DNA of 35,931 nt. It comes from Sulfuritalea sp. Its GTDB lineage: Bacteria > Pseudomonadota > Gammaproteobacteria > Burkholderiales > Rhodocyclaceae. Below the pieces are notes generated by a model. It made no database searches. It was not told the origin of the DNA and saw nothing but the letters and a program-made list of their open reading frames with translations. A program made the translations under genes and the position numbers. This document shows positions 24,958 through 33,485 of the stretch, in pieces. How positions within the stretch are numbered: position 1 is the stretch's first letter; the number at the start of each line of letters is the position of its first letter. Location of the stretch: contig JADJQA010000052.1 in assembly GCA_016712985.1 (NCBI GenBank), positions 1-35,931 of the forward strand, read 5' to 3'.

Positions 24958-24984
24958 GTCATTCCGGCGAAAGCCGGAATCCAG
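24958..24984. repeat. Dispersed palindromic repeat, copy 5
   Basis: GTC, ATTCCGGC, four bases, GCCGGAAT, CCAG, the same orientation as 3889-3915. It lies 26 bases after the TPM gene stop, where it could stabilise or terminate the lemA operon message. Confidence 0.7.
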
Positions 24985-25037
24985 TCCAAGCAACGAATCC
25001 CCGGCCCCCTGCGGATGGATGCCATTGCCCCGTGGAC

Positions 25038-25043
25038 TAGACT
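25038..25043 (+). promoter_or_regulatory. Probable -10 box TAGACT, leaderless MATE message
   Basis: TAGACT ends six bases before the GTG at 25050, so transcription would start at or next to the start codon. No ribosome binding site precedes the GTG, which fits a leaderless message. Confidence 0.4.
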
Positions 25044-25049
25044 TGGCGC

Positions 25050-26417
25050 GTGAGCACACCCCGTTCCCTCCCCCGCGAACTGCTGCATCTCGCCTGGCCC
25101 GTGCTGATCGCCCAGGCCGCCGTGATGGCCAATGGCGTGATCGACACCCTGATGGCCGGCCGGCTTTCCTCGACCGACCTCGCCGCGGTCGGCATCGGCG
25201 CCAGCATCTACGCCATTGTCTTCGTCACGGCGATGGGCGTGCTGCTGGCGCTGACCCCGGTGGTATCGCATCACTACGGCGCGCGCCGCTTCGCCGAGAT
25301 CGGCGCCGACGTGCGGCAGTGTGCATGGCTGGCCCTGGCCTTGTCGGTGATCGCATTTATCGTCTTGAAGCATCCCGATCCGCTCTTGCAGTTTTCGCGC
25401 CTCACCCCGGAAGTCGAACTCAAAGTGCGGGCCTATCTCGACGGCGTGGCCTGGGCGGTGCCGGGCGTGCTGTTCTTCCGCGTCTTCTTCGGCTTCACCA
25501 CCGGCATCGGCCGGCCACGTCCGGTAATGGCATTCAACCTGCTGGGCCTGGCGTGCAAGGCGCCGCTCAACTGGGTCTTCATGTACGGCCATTTCGGCTT
25601 TCCCGCGATGGGCGGCGCCGGCTGCGGCTGGTCTTCCGCCGTCATCACATGGACCGTCGCCACGCTGGCCTGGCTGTGGTGCCGGCGCGATGCCGAATAT
25701 GCGCCGTATGGCGTCTTCGCCCGTTTCGATCCGCCGCGGCTTGCTGCCCTGCGCGAGTTCCTGGTGCTCGGCCTGCCGATGGGCGCCACCTTCCTGGTCG
25801 ATGTCACGGCCTTCACCTTCATGGCGCTGTTCATCGCCCGGCTCGGGCCGGAAACCTCGGCCGCCCACCAGATTGCCGCCAATGTCGCGGTGTTCTTCTT
25901 CATGGTGCCGCTGGCGCTGGGCAGCGCCACCGGCGTCGTGGTCGGGCAGGCGCTCGGCGCCGGGGACAGTCGGCGCGCGCGGCACGCCGGTTTGCTGGGC
26001 CTCGCGGTCGGCTGCACCATCGCCGCGATCCTCGGCACGGCGATCTACCTCGGCGCCGTGCCGCTGGCGCGCGCCTACACGACAGACAGCAAGGTCGCCG
26101 CGGCCGCCGCGACGCTGCTGTCCATCGTCGCCTTCTATCATCTGGCCGATGCGGTGCAGGCCGTGATGGCGCAGGTGCTGCGCGGCTACAAGCGCGCCAC
26201 GGCGCCGATGGTGATCTATGCCGTGGCGCTGTGGGGCGTCGGCCTGGGCGGGGGTTATCTGCTGGGACTGACCGATACCTTCGGCGCACCGCGCGGCGCG
26301 GCGGGGTTCTGGATCGCGGGAGTGGGGAGCCTGGGGATTGCGGGGGCGGGGGTGCTGGGGTATTTCCTGCGCATCTCGGCTGTGAAGGTAGGCCCACCCC
26401 ATGAGCCTCGGCAGTGA
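25050..26417 (+). CDS. MATE family efflux transporter (NorM type)
   Basis: This 455-residue protein has twelve hydrophobic segments in two MatE halves. Typical segments are LAWPVLIAQAAVMANGVIDTLMAGRLSSTD-type helix 1 with the conserved Pro, GVLLALTPVVSHHYGA, GFTTGIGRPRPVMAFNLLG and, in the second half, FLVLGLPMGATFLVDVTAFTF, SAAHQIAANVAVFFFMVPLAL and GVVVGQALGAGD. NorM proteins export cationic drugs and metabolites using Na+ or H+ gradients. It starts with GTG, probably from a leaderless message, and ends 93 bases before cas3. It is not part of the CRISPR operon. Confidence 0.93.
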   Translation: MSTPRSLPRELLHLAWPVLIAQAAVMANGVIDTLMAGRLSSTDLAAVGIGASIYAIVFVTAMGVLLALTPVVSHHYGARRFAEIGADVRQCAWLALALSVIAFIVLKHPDPLLQFSRLTPEVELKVRAYLDGVAWAVPGVLFFRVFFGFTTGIGRPRPVMAFNLLGLACKAPLNWVFMYGHFGFPAMGGAGCGWSSAVITWTVATLAWLWCRRDAEYAPYGVFARFDPPRLAALREFLVLGLPMGATFLVDVTAFTFMALFIARLGPETSAAHQIAANVAVFFFMVPLALGSATGVVVGQALGAGDSRRARHAGLLGLAVGCTIAAILGTAIYLGAVPLARAYTTDSKVAAAAATLLSIVAFYHLADAVQAVMAQVLRGYKRATAPMVIYAVALWGVGLGGGYLLGLTDTFGAPRGAAGFWIAGVGSLGIAGAGVLGYFLRISAVKVGPPHEPRQ

Positions 26418-26510
26418 CATGATTGGTTCTTGCGTGGGTGCTGGGGCAGTGTGGAGACTGGACCTTTCACCCCACGCGAGGCGAGGCAATACAGAGAAGG
26501 GGCGTGGCTG

Positions 26511-29015
26511 ATGGATTTCATTGCGCATGTTCGGGACAACGGAGAGCGGCAGCGGCTCCGTGACCATCTACGCGGCGTTGGCGAGAAGGCATCCACGAAC
26601 GCTGCCAAGATTGGCTGGGGCAAGCACGGAGAGTTGATGGGCCTGTTGCATGACCTCGGCAAATACAGCGACGCTTTTCAGGCTTATCTGAAATCGGCGA
26701 CCGGCATCCTGAACCAGGACGAGGACGAGGAATTCGTGGATGCGAACAGTCTTAGAGGCAGGATCGACCATTCCACCGCCGGTGCTCAGCTTGTTTGGTG
26801 CGAGCTCGAAAAGCGTGGTCGGCTTGGGCCGATCGTCGGTCAAATGCTTGCCTTGTGCATTGCCTCGCATCACTCCGGCCTGATCGACTGCTTGAGTTCC
26901 GATCACCGGAGTCTCGGCGAGGATGCTTTCACCCGACGCATGAATAAGGCTGACGAGCGCAGCCATCTTGTCGAAGCATGGAGCAAGGCCGATGTCGCCA
27001 TACGAGAACGAGCGGAATCATTGCTCGCCAAGCCCGAAGTCGTGGCTGAACTGCAAGCCTGGCTTGGGCGTATTGCGCTGGCAGCCCCCGGCAACACGGA
27101 CAAGGATTTCGTTGCCCAGCAACAAATCGGTCTGCTGGTTCGTTTCCTGTTTAGTTGCCTGATCGACGCGGATCGACTCGACACCGCAATATTTGAAAAA
27201 CCACGCGCCAATCGGCACCGGCGACAGGGTGACTATGCTGAATGGCCAATACTGATAAACCGGCTGGAAACACACCTTGCGGCGCTGGAACCACGCGAAC
27301 CGATTGACCAACTACGGCGAGACATTTCCCAGCACTGTCTGGTCGGTGCGGCGCGGGAGCGAGGCATCTTCACCCTTAGTGTGCCCACGGGGGGCGGCAA
27401 AACACTCGCCAGCCTGCGCTTTGCCCTTCACCATGCTGCGCGGCACACGGATCCGGAGCAGGCCAAGAAGATCGACCGGATCATCTACGTGATCCCCTTC
27501 ACTTCAATCATCGACCAGAACGCCGAAGTGGTGCGCGGCATTCTCGAACCCAAGGGCGATTCCGCAGAGCATGGCCGGATCGTGCTTGAGCATCATTCGA
27601 ACCTCACGCCGGAAGTACAAGGCTGGCGCGACAAGATACTTACCGAGAACTGGGATGCACCGGTGATCTACACCACGATGGTGCAGTTTCTTGAAACCCT
27701 TTTCGGTGCCGGTACGCGCGGGGCGCGGCGGATGCACCAGTTGGCCAATGCGGTGCTGATCTTCGACGAAATCCAGTCCCTGCCGGTAAATTGCGTCCAT
27801 CTGTTCAATAACGCCATCAACTTTCTCGCCGACCATTGCGGCAGTACGGTGGTGCTTTGCACCGCCACCCAGCCGCTGCTGGACAAGGTCGATTCAAGCC
27901 AAGGCGCGATCAGGCTAACGCCGAACAGCGAACTAATGCCCGACGTCAGCAGCTTGTTCGCCGATCTGAAACGGGTGGATGTAATCAACCAGCAGAAACC
28001 CGGTGGTTGGACTCAGGAGGAAGTTGCAAGGCTGGCGCGCAAGGAAACGCAAGACGCGGGCAGTTGCCTGGTGATCGTGAATACCAAGAAGGCGGCGCAG
28101 GCGGTGTATCTCCTGTGCCAAGAGGGTAGCAGCGTCCCCGTGTTTCATCTCAGCACCAGCCTGTGTCCTGCGCACCGCAAGGCGATTCTTCGCGAAGTGC
28201 GGGAAAGCCTCGAGCGTCGCGAACCCGTCCTTTGTGTCAGCACCCAACTCATCGAGGCCGGCGTCGACGTCGATTTCGGCGCAGTGATCCGCTATGCCGC
28301 AGGCCTCGACTCCATTGCGCAGGCGGCTGGCCGCTGCAATAGAAACATGCGAAACGCCACCGGTCGCGTCCATGTCGTCAATCCAAGGCAGGAGGACGAG
28401 AATCTTGATCGACTGATTGACATTCGCATCGGTCGCGACAAGACTGCGCGTATCCTGAATGACTACGAGGAAGATCCGGTTCGATTCAATCGCAATCTGA
28501 TCGGACCGGAAGCGATGGCTTGGTACTACGAGAACTACTTCTTTGCACGAAAGGGCGACATGAGTTATCCGGTTTCCGCCGCAACGCTTGGGCACAATGA
28601 CACCTTGCTCAATCTTTTGTCGTCCAATCCGCTGGCGAGCGCGGAGTATGGACGGCGCAACGGCCAGATGCCCAAGCTCTATCTGCGCCAATCGTTCAAG
28701 GCCGCTGCGCTGGCATTCAAGGCCATCGATGCCCCGACGCAGGGCGTGATCGTTCCTTACGGCGAATCCGGTCGCGAACTGGTCAATGATCTGTGCGCAG
28801 CCTTCGACGTCGAGAAACAATACGCTCTGCTCCGTCGCGCCCAGCAGTACACCGTGAATGTCTTCCCGCATCAGCTTGCCAAGCTGCAAGAGGCGGGCGC
28901 TGTTCACCCGGTGCAGGAAGGCACGGGAATTTTGCATCTCGACCCACGCTATTACAGCTTTGAATTCGGCCTTGTCACCGAACCCATCGGCCCCATGGAG
29001 ACCTTGCTATCGTGA
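26511..29015 (+). CDS. cas3: CRISPR-associated nuclease/helicase Cas3 (type I-C)
   Basis: Cas3 degrades DNA marked by Cascade. This 834-residue protein joins an N-terminal HD nuclease (His19; LLHDLGKYSDAF with His47-Asp48; DHSTAGAQ; ASHHSGLID) to a superfamily 2 helicase. The helicase has Walker A PTGGGKTLASL, IFDEIQSLP as the DExD/H box, VLCTATQPL, and the second RecA lobe FHLSTSLCPAHRKAIL, VSTQLIEAGVDVDFG and AAGRCNRN. The start is the ATG at 26511, preceded by AAGGGG. It is the first cas gene, and its stop overlaps the cas5c start (GTGA). All motifs are intact, so target degradation should work. Confidence 0.96.
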   Translation: MDFIAHVRDNGERQRLRDHLRGVGEKASTNAAKIGWGKHGELMGLLHDLGKYSDAFQAYLKSATGILNQDEDEEFVDANSLRGRIDHSTAGAQLVWCELEKRGRLGPIVGQMLALCIASHHSGLIDCLSSDHRSLGEDAFTRRMNKADERSHLVEAWSKADVAIRERAESLLAKPEVVAELQAWLGRIALAAPGNTDKDFVAQQQIGLLVRFLFSCLIDADRLDTAIFEKPRANRHRRQGDYAEWPILINRLETHLAALEPREPIDQLRRDISQHCLVGAARERGIFTLSVPTGGGKTLASLRFALHHAARHTDPEQAKKIDRIIYVIPFTSIIDQNAEVVRGILEPKGDSAEHGRIVLEHHSNLTPEVQGWRDKILTENWDAPVIYTTMVQFLETLFGAGTRGARRMHQLANAVLIFDEIQSLPVNCVHLFNNAINFLADHCGSTVVLCTATQPLLDKVDSSQGAIRLTPNSELMPDVSSLFADLKRVDVINQQKPGGWTQEEVARLARKETQDAGSCLVIVNTKKAAQAVYLLCQEGSSVPVFHLSTSLCPAHRKAILREVRESLERREPVLCVSTQLIEAGVDVDFGAVIRYAAGLDSIAQAAGRCNRNMRNATGRVHVVNPRQEDENLDRLIDIRIGRDKTARILNDYEEDPVRFNRNLIGPEAMAWYYENYFFARKGDMSYPVSAATLGHNDTLLNLLSSNPLASAEYGRRNGQMPKLYLRQSFKAAALAFKAIDAPTQGVIVPYGESGRELVNDLCAAFDVEKQYALLRRAQQYTVNVFPHQLAKLQEAGAVHPVQEGTGILHLDPRYYSFEFGLVTEPIGPMETLLS

Positions 29016-29773
29016 ATGACACCCGCCCCAAAGGAATCACCTTCAAGGTCTGGGCACGTCACGCCCTTTTTACCGACCCGCTGACTCGCATCGGTGGAGA
29101 GAAATGCTCGTATCACCTGCCGACCTATGAGGCACTGAAGGGCGTTGCCAAGTCGATCTATTGGAAGCCGACCTTCATCTGGGTCATCGACGAGGTGCGG
29201 ATCATGAAGCGCATCCGCACTCAGACCAAGGGCACCAAGCCGCTCAAATATCACGCCGAAGGCAACGATCTGGCGATCTACACTTTTCTTGCCGATGTCG
29301 AGTATCAGGTGCGCGCGCATTTCGAGTGGAACCTGCACCGCCCCGAACTGGCCGACGACCGCAATCCCGGCAAGCATTTCGCCGTGGCTCAGCGAACACT
29401 CGAACGTGGCGGCCGGCAGGACATCTTTCTCGGTACCCGGGATTGCCAGGGCTATGTCGAACCCTGCGAGTTCGGCACCGGGCCGGGTGACTATGACGGC
29501 ACAGATGAGATCGCCTATGGCCTGATGTTCCACGGCTTCGACTATCCGGACGAAACCGGCATGAACGAAAGCCGCGAGGGCGAACTGCAAGCCCGGTTCT
29601 GGCGCCCGACCATGAAAGACGGGTACCTCCGTTTTCCCCGCCCAGAGGACTGCACCATCCGCAAGCTCGTGCGGACGATGACCGCCAAGCAATTCGTGAA
29701 GGACAAGAACCTGCGCGGAATCGAAGCGGAAGCCACCGAACTGAAATTGGAGGTGGGCGATGGCATGGATTGA
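29012..29773 (+). CDS. cas5c: Cas5c, crRNA-processing endonuclease of type I-C
   Basis: In type I-C, which has no Cas6, Cas5c cleaves pre-crRNA and holds the 5' handle. This 253-residue protein shows the family start (TFKVWARHALFTDPLTRIGGEKCSYHLPTYEALKGVAKSIYWKP), EVRIMKRIRTQTKGTKPL, and HFAVAQRTLERGGRQDIFLGTRDC, YVEPCEFG. The GTG at 29012 overlaps the cas3 stop by four bases, and its end overlaps cas8c by 14 bases, so expression is tightly coupled. Confidence 0.95.
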   Translation: MNDTRPKGITFKVWARHALFTDPLTRIGGEKCSYHLPTYEALKGVAKSIYWKPTFIWVIDEVRIMKRIRTQTKGTKPLKYHAEGNDLAIYTFLADVEYQVRAHFEWNLHRPELADDRNPGKHFAVAQRTLERGGRQDIFLGTRDCQGYVEPCEFGTGPGDYDGTDEIAYGLMFHGFDYPDETGMNESREGELQARFWRPTMKDGYLRFPRPEDCTIRKLVRTMTAKQFVKDKNLRGIEAEATELKLEVGDGMD

Positions 29774-31685
29774 AAAGCTGCACGCCACCTACGAAGCCTG
29801 TAAGGGACGCGAGCCACCAGGCGCGGAACCGCTGATGCCGATCAGCCACGCCGTGCAGCAGGCGCATATCGAAATCACGATAGATGGCGCCGGCAACTTC
29901 AAAGGGGCGCGAGCTATCCAGAAGGAAGAGACCGTAATTCAGGCGACTGAACAGTCGGCGGGTCGAGTTGGAACTCGACCTCCTCCGCATCCTCTCTGTG
30001 ACAAGGTTCAGTACTGCGCAAAAGACTATCCAACGCACGGTGGTGGCAAGCCCAGCTTCTTTGAGGAGTATCGGAAGCTGTTGACTGCTTGGTGTCAGTC
30101 GGAGAACTATTCTCATCCCAAAGCTAGAGCGGTACTCGCTTACGTAAGCAAGGGCACAGTTGTTGCCGATCTAGTGAAGCACGAGGTTCTGCACGCCACG
30201 GACGGCAAGCTACTCACCGAGTGGACAGGGGAAGGCGGCGCGCCGGAAATATTTCGGCAGCTCACTCCGAAAGATGGGCAGCGGGATCAGGGAGACGCGT
30301 TCATTCGCTGGCTCGTCTGGATCGACGGTGACTTGTGCCCCGAGGTTTGGAAGGACGCGACGCTGCAAGAGGCATGGATCGGCTTCGACTCCGCCAACAA
30401 TGCCGTGAAAGGACTCTGCATGGCCACTGGCGAGACGGATTCGGCCTTGGCCTCCAGCCACCCAAAGCGGATTCGGCATGGTGGTGACGGCGCCAAGCTC
30501 ATCAGCGCCAACGATGGCAGCGGGTATACATTCCGGGGGCGCTTCACGGATAACGATGGCAGGCAGGCGGCAGGCGTGGGGTATGTAACCACGCAAAAAG
30601 CCCATAGCGCCCTTCGCTGGTTGATCAAGCGGCAAGCCTATCGAAATGGCGATCAGGCCTTCGTCGCCTGGGCCGTGGCAGGAAAGTCGATCCCCGACCC
30701 CTGGGCTGATTCGCTATCGATGATTCTTGGCGCGGAATCCGCGGCGCCGAAGGAGCCGAACCAGGCACAAGTCGTCGTTGGCGATGGCGGACAGGCCTTC
30801 GCACTCCGCTTGCGGCGGGCCATCGCCGGCTATGCCGCCAGACTCGATCCGACCGATGACATCGTGGTCATGGGCCTGGATTCCGCGACGCCGGGACGGA
30901 TGGCGATCATCTACTACCGAGAGCTGAAGGGTTCGGAGTTTCTCCAGCGCGTCGAGGAATGGCACGCCGCCTATGCTTGGCTGCAAAACTTCGGCAAGGA
31001 CAAGCATTTCACCGGCGCCCCAGCGCCGCACGACATTGCCGAAGCAGCGTTCGGCCGCCGTCTCGACGACAAGCTCAAGAAGGCCACCGTGGAAAGGCTG
31101 CTGCCATGCATTGTCGACGGTCGGCCGGTGCCGCGCGATCTTGTGGTTTCGGCGGTACGGCGCGCCTCCAATCGCGCGGGCCTTGAACATTGGGAATGGA
31201 AAAGGTTCTCGGTATCGCCTGCGGGCTATTCCGAGGGTGGTCGAAAATCACAGGGAAAGGAATATGCGATGGCTTTGGAAGAAGATCGAACGAATCGGGA
31301 CTATCTCTACGGCCGCTTGCTGGCCGTGGCGGATAACATGGAGCGCTACGCGCTAACCACGGCGGAGAAGAGCCGCGACACCATGGCTGGACGGCTGATG
31401 CAACGCTTCGCCGAACGGCCGTTCTCAACCTGGCGCAACATCGAACTGGCTCTGGCACCGTACAAGACACGCTTGCGCGCTTCTGACAAAAGCGCGGGCT
31501 TTCTTTGGAATCGCGAAAAGCTGATCGACGAAATTCAGTGCCGTTTCGCCAGCGCCGACTTTTCGGACGACAGTCCTCTGTCGGGCGAATTCCTGCTGGG
31601 TTACCACTGCCAGCGCGCCGCGCTTTTCACCGGTTCCAATTCCCAAACCCCGGACCAATCCACCTTGGAGGACAACGCATCATGA
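29760..31685 (+). CDS. cas8c: Cas8c (Csd1), large subunit of I-C Cascade
   Basis: Cas8c recognises the PAM and starts R-loop formation in I-C Cascade. At 641 residues it is slightly longer than usual. Conserved parts are PLMPISHAVQQAHIEITID near the start, HPLCDKVQYCAKDY, FIRWLVW then the D/W-rich stretch, GDGAKLISANDGSGYTFRGRF, VGYVTTQKAHSALRWLIKRQ, and VMGLDSATPGRMAIIYYREL. GGAGG precedes the ATG at 29760. Many I-C operons also make a small Cas11c from an internal start in this gene; I did not find a clear internal ribosome site to name. The stop overlaps cas7c by four bases. Confidence 0.93.
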   Translation: MAWIEKLHATYEACKGREPPGAEPLMPISHAVQQAHIEITIDGAGNFKGARAIQKEETVIQATEQSAGRVGTRPPPHPLCDKVQYCAKDYPTHGGGKPSFFEEYRKLLTAWCQSENYSHPKARAVLAYVSKGTVVADLVKHEVLHATDGKLLTEWTGEGGAPEIFRQLTPKDGQRDQGDAFIRWLVWIDGDLCPEVWKDATLQEAWIGFDSANNAVKGLCMATGETDSALASSHPKRIRHGGDGAKLISANDGSGYTFRGRFTDNDGRQAAGVGYVTTQKAHSALRWLIKRQAYRNGDQAFVAWAVAGKSIPDPWADSLSMILGAESAAPKEPNQAQVVVGDGGQAFALRLRRAIAGYAARLDPTDDIVVMGLDSATPGRMAIIYYRELKGSEFLQRVEEWHAAYAWLQNFGKDKHFTGAPAPHDIAEAAFGRRLDDKLKKATVERLLPCIVDGRPVPRDLVVSAVRRASNRAGLEHWEWKRFSVSPAGYSEGGRKSQGKEYAMALEEDRTNRDYLYGRLLAVADNMERYALTTAEKSRDTMAGRLMQRFAERPFSTWRNIELALAPYKTRLRASDKSAGFLWNREKLIDEIQCRFASADFSDDSPLSGEFLLGYHCQRAALFTGSNSQTPDQSTLEDNAS

Positions 31686-32542
31686 CCCCCCTGCAAAACA
31701 AGATCGATTTCGCCATCGCCTTTCGCGTCACACACGCCAATCCCAACGGCGATCCGCTCAACGGCAACCGTCCACGTACCGACTACGAGGGGCTAGGCGA
31801 AGTCACCGATGTCTGCCTCAAACGCAAACTCCGCGATCGCCTGCTGGAAGCCGGCCATCCGATCTTTGTGCAATCCGATGATCGAAGAGCAAAGGGCGAC
31901 GAGTACAAGAGCCTGGCCGAGCGCGCCAAAGGCGTTCTGGGCGACAAGCTGGGCGGCGCGGAAACCGCCAAGCTGGCTTGCGCGCAATGGTTCGACGTGC
32001 GGGCGTTCGGCCAGTTGTTCGCCATCAAGTCCGGCAAGAAGGCGAAGAAGGCTGAAGCCGGGGACGATGTCGGCGGCGATACCGGCATATCCATCGGCAT
32101 CCGCGGCCCGGTCTCCATCCAGTCAGCGTTTTCCGTCGAGCCGGTCAGCGTCACCAGCACGCAAATCACCAAGAGCGTCAGTGGCGAAGGCGATGGCAGC
32201 AAGCGCGGATCGGACACCATGGGGATGAAGCATCGCGTCGATGCAGGAATCTATGCCAGCTACGGAAGCATCAATCCCCAGCTCGCCGAACGGACCGGAT
32301 TTTCTGCTGAGGATGCGGCAATCATCAAGGCCGTCCTGCCCAAACTGTTCGAGAACGATGCCTCGTCCGCCAGACCCGAGGGGAGCATGGAGATGCTCAA
32401 GGTCGTATGGTGGCAGCACCCCGGTAAATCCGGTCTGTGTTCGTCCGCAAAGGTGCATCGCTCGGTATTGATAGATGGGGATGGAAACATCACGGTTGAA
32501 AAAATCGAAGGTCTGACGGCAGAAATCATCGATGGTTTTTGA
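31682..32542 (+). CDS. cas7c: Cas7c (Csd2), backbone of I-C Cascade
   Basis: Several Cas7c copies form the filament that carries the crRNA spacer. This 286-residue protein starts with the hallmark KIDFAIAFRVTHANPNGDPLNGNRPRTD. It goes on with TDVCLKRKLRDRL, ACAQWFDVRAFGQLFA, ISIGIRGPVSIQSAFSVEPV, MGMKHRVDAGIYASYGSINP and MEMLKVVWWQHPGKSG. The start overlaps the cas8c stop (ATGA). In ordinary I-C operons cas4 follows directly; here about 1.2 kb with toxin-antitoxin genes intervenes. Confidence 0.96.
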   Translation: MTPLQNKIDFAIAFRVTHANPNGDPLNGNRPRTDYEGLGEVTDVCLKRKLRDRLLEAGHPIFVQSDDRRAKGDEYKSLAERAKGVLGDKLGGAETAKLACAQWFDVRAFGQLFAIKSGKKAKKAEAGDDVGGDTGISIGIRGPVSIQSAFSVEPVSVTSTQITKSVSGEGDGSKRGSDTMGMKHRVDAGIYASYGSINPQLAERTGFSAEDAAIIKAVLPKLFENDASSARPEGSMEMLKVVWWQHPGKSGLCSSAKVHRSVLIDGDGNITVEKIEGLTAEIIDGF

Positions 32543-32556
32543 TGTATCTCATGGGC

Positions 32557-32562
32557 TACAAT
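32557..32562 (+). promoter_or_regulatory. Probable -10 box TACAAT of the first TA module
   Basis: TACAAT matches five of six bases of TATAAT and lies five bases before the GTG of the RelE-like toxin and 15 bases after the cas7c stop. This suggests that the TA module has its own promoter and a leaderless toxin message. No convincing -35 hexamer at 17 bases is seen. Confidence 0.4.
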
Positions 32563-32567
32563 AACCC

Positions 32568-32859
32568 GTGAAGCAGATTCTCACCACCGACACCTTCGAC
32601 GGCTGGTTCACCGCCCTTCGGGACATCCGGGCCAAGGTTCGCATTCAGGCGCGCATCGACCGCGCGGAGTCTGGGCAACTTCGGCGATTGCGAGCCGGTC
32701 GGCGAGGGCGTGTCGGAGATGCGCATTCACTATGGTCCCGGCTACCGCGTCTATTTTGCGCAGCGCGGGCTGGAAGTGGTGATTCTGCTTGCGGGAGGCG
32801 ACAAGTCCTCCCAGTCGAAGGACATCAAGCGGGCGCTCGAACTGGCCCGCCGCCTGTAG
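32568..32859 (+). pseudogene. RelE/HigB-like addiction toxin (PF05973 type), frameshifted
   Basis: From the GTG at 32568 the protein reads KQILTTDTFDGWFTALRDIR and AKVRIQARIDRAESG. One extra base in GGAGTCTGGG (about 32667-32675) then shifts it; in the next frame it continues NFGDCEPVGEGVSEMRIHYG, PGYRVYFAQRGLEVVILLAG, GDKSSQSKDIKRALELARRL to the TAG at 32857. Removing one base gives 96 residues, the normal size for these mRNA-cleaving toxins (key segments GVSEMRIHYGPGYRVYF and LLAGGDKSSQ). As it stands the toxin is inactive, unless the change is a read error. The antitoxin follows nine bases later. Confidence 0.85.
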
Positions 32860-32868
32860 GAGCGGAGC

Positions 32869-33159
32869 ATGAAAGCGATCAAGTTGCGGCCCTGGGATTC
32901 AGCCGAGCACCTGAAGACGGAAGAGGAGATGGTCCTCTATCTGGAAGCCTGCCTTGAGGACGGCGACGCGGCGCTGATCGCCCATGCGCTCGGCGTGATC
33001 GCCAAGGCGCGGGGCATGTCGCAACTGGCGCGGGATACCGGACTGTCGCGCGAGAGCCTGTACAAGGCGCTTTCGGGCGAAGGCAATCCGGAGTTCGCCA
33101 CGGTGATGAAGGTGGTCAAGGCGCTGGGATTCCAGCTTCATGCTTCGCCAGTTGCGTAG
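32869..33159 (+). CDS. HTH antitoxin of the RelE/HigB-like module
   Basis: This 96-residue protein has the family opening (LRPWDSAEHLKTEEEMVLYLEACLEDGD) and a helix-turn-helix (LGVIAKARGMSQLARDTGLSRESLYKALSGEGNPEFATVMKVVKALGFQL) as in the addiction-module antidote proteins paired with PF05973 toxins. It would bind the toxin and repress the module promoter. GGAGCGGAGC precedes its ATG. The protein is intact even though its toxin is frameshifted, so it may persist as a local repressor inside the cas operon. Confidence 0.9.
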   Translation: MKAIKLRPWDSAEHLKTEEEMVLYLEACLEDGDAALIAHALGVIAKARGMSQLARDTGLSRESLYKALSGEGNPEFATVMKVVKALGFQLHASPVA

Positions 33160-33208
33160 CTTCGGCACGCCGTCGGAACGTCGTGGCGCTGCGCAGATAG
33201 TCGAGCCC

Positions 33209-33237
33209 TTGCCCCAAGTCACCCTTATGCATATCGT
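33209..33237 (+). promoter_or_regulatory. Candidate internal promoter for hicBA
   Basis: TTGCCC (33209-33214) and TATCGT (33232-33237) are spaced by 17 bases, with four of six matches to each sigma-70 hexamer. They lie in the only real gap (119 bases) of the inserted segment. Transcription would start near 33244, leaving a 35-base leader with AAGGAG before hicB. Confidence 0.35.
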
Positions 33238-33278
33238 TGCACGTTGAGTTTTCCGCTGCGTTCAAGGAGATCAAGACC

Positions 33279-33485
33279 ATGAGCGAAATTCATTTTATTG
33301 TTGAAGAAGCGCCGGAAGGCGGCTTTGTTGCCCGTGCCGTGGGCGCCGACATCTACACCGAGGCCGACGATCTTGTCGGTTTGCATGCCCAGGTCAGGGA
33401 TGCCGTGCATTGCCATTTCGACGAGGGTGACAAGCCGGCTCTGATCAGGCTGCACATAACGCGGGAAGAGGCGATTGCGGCATGA
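33279..33485 (+). CDS. hicB: HicB-like antitoxin (short form)
   Basis: This 68-residue protein has the HicB partial-RNase-H fold pattern: HFIVEEAPEGGFVARAVGADIYTEADDLVGLHAQVRDAVHCHF. Short HicB proteins of this type lack the C-terminal DNA-binding domain and carry a brief tail (KPALIRLHITREEAIAA). It would cover the active site of HicA. AAGGAG precedes the ATG at 33279. Its stop overlaps the hicA start by four bases (ATGA), the usual coupling when the antitoxin is first. Confidence 0.87.
   Translation: MSEIHFIVEEAPEGGFVARAVGADIYTEADDLVGLHAQVRDAVHCHFDEGDKPALIRLHITREEAIAA

Noticed and set aside
24381..26567. Very long minus-strand open frame opposite the TPM and MATE genes
   Set aside because: It is an antisense shadow of high-GC codons: the plus strand encodes clear TPM and MATE proteins, and the antisense product is Gln/Arg/His-rich without domains.
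29940..30010. Possible frameshift near the cas8c N-terminus
   Set aside because: The sequence continues smoothly into the conserved HPLCDKVQY segment in one frame, so cas8c is intact here.
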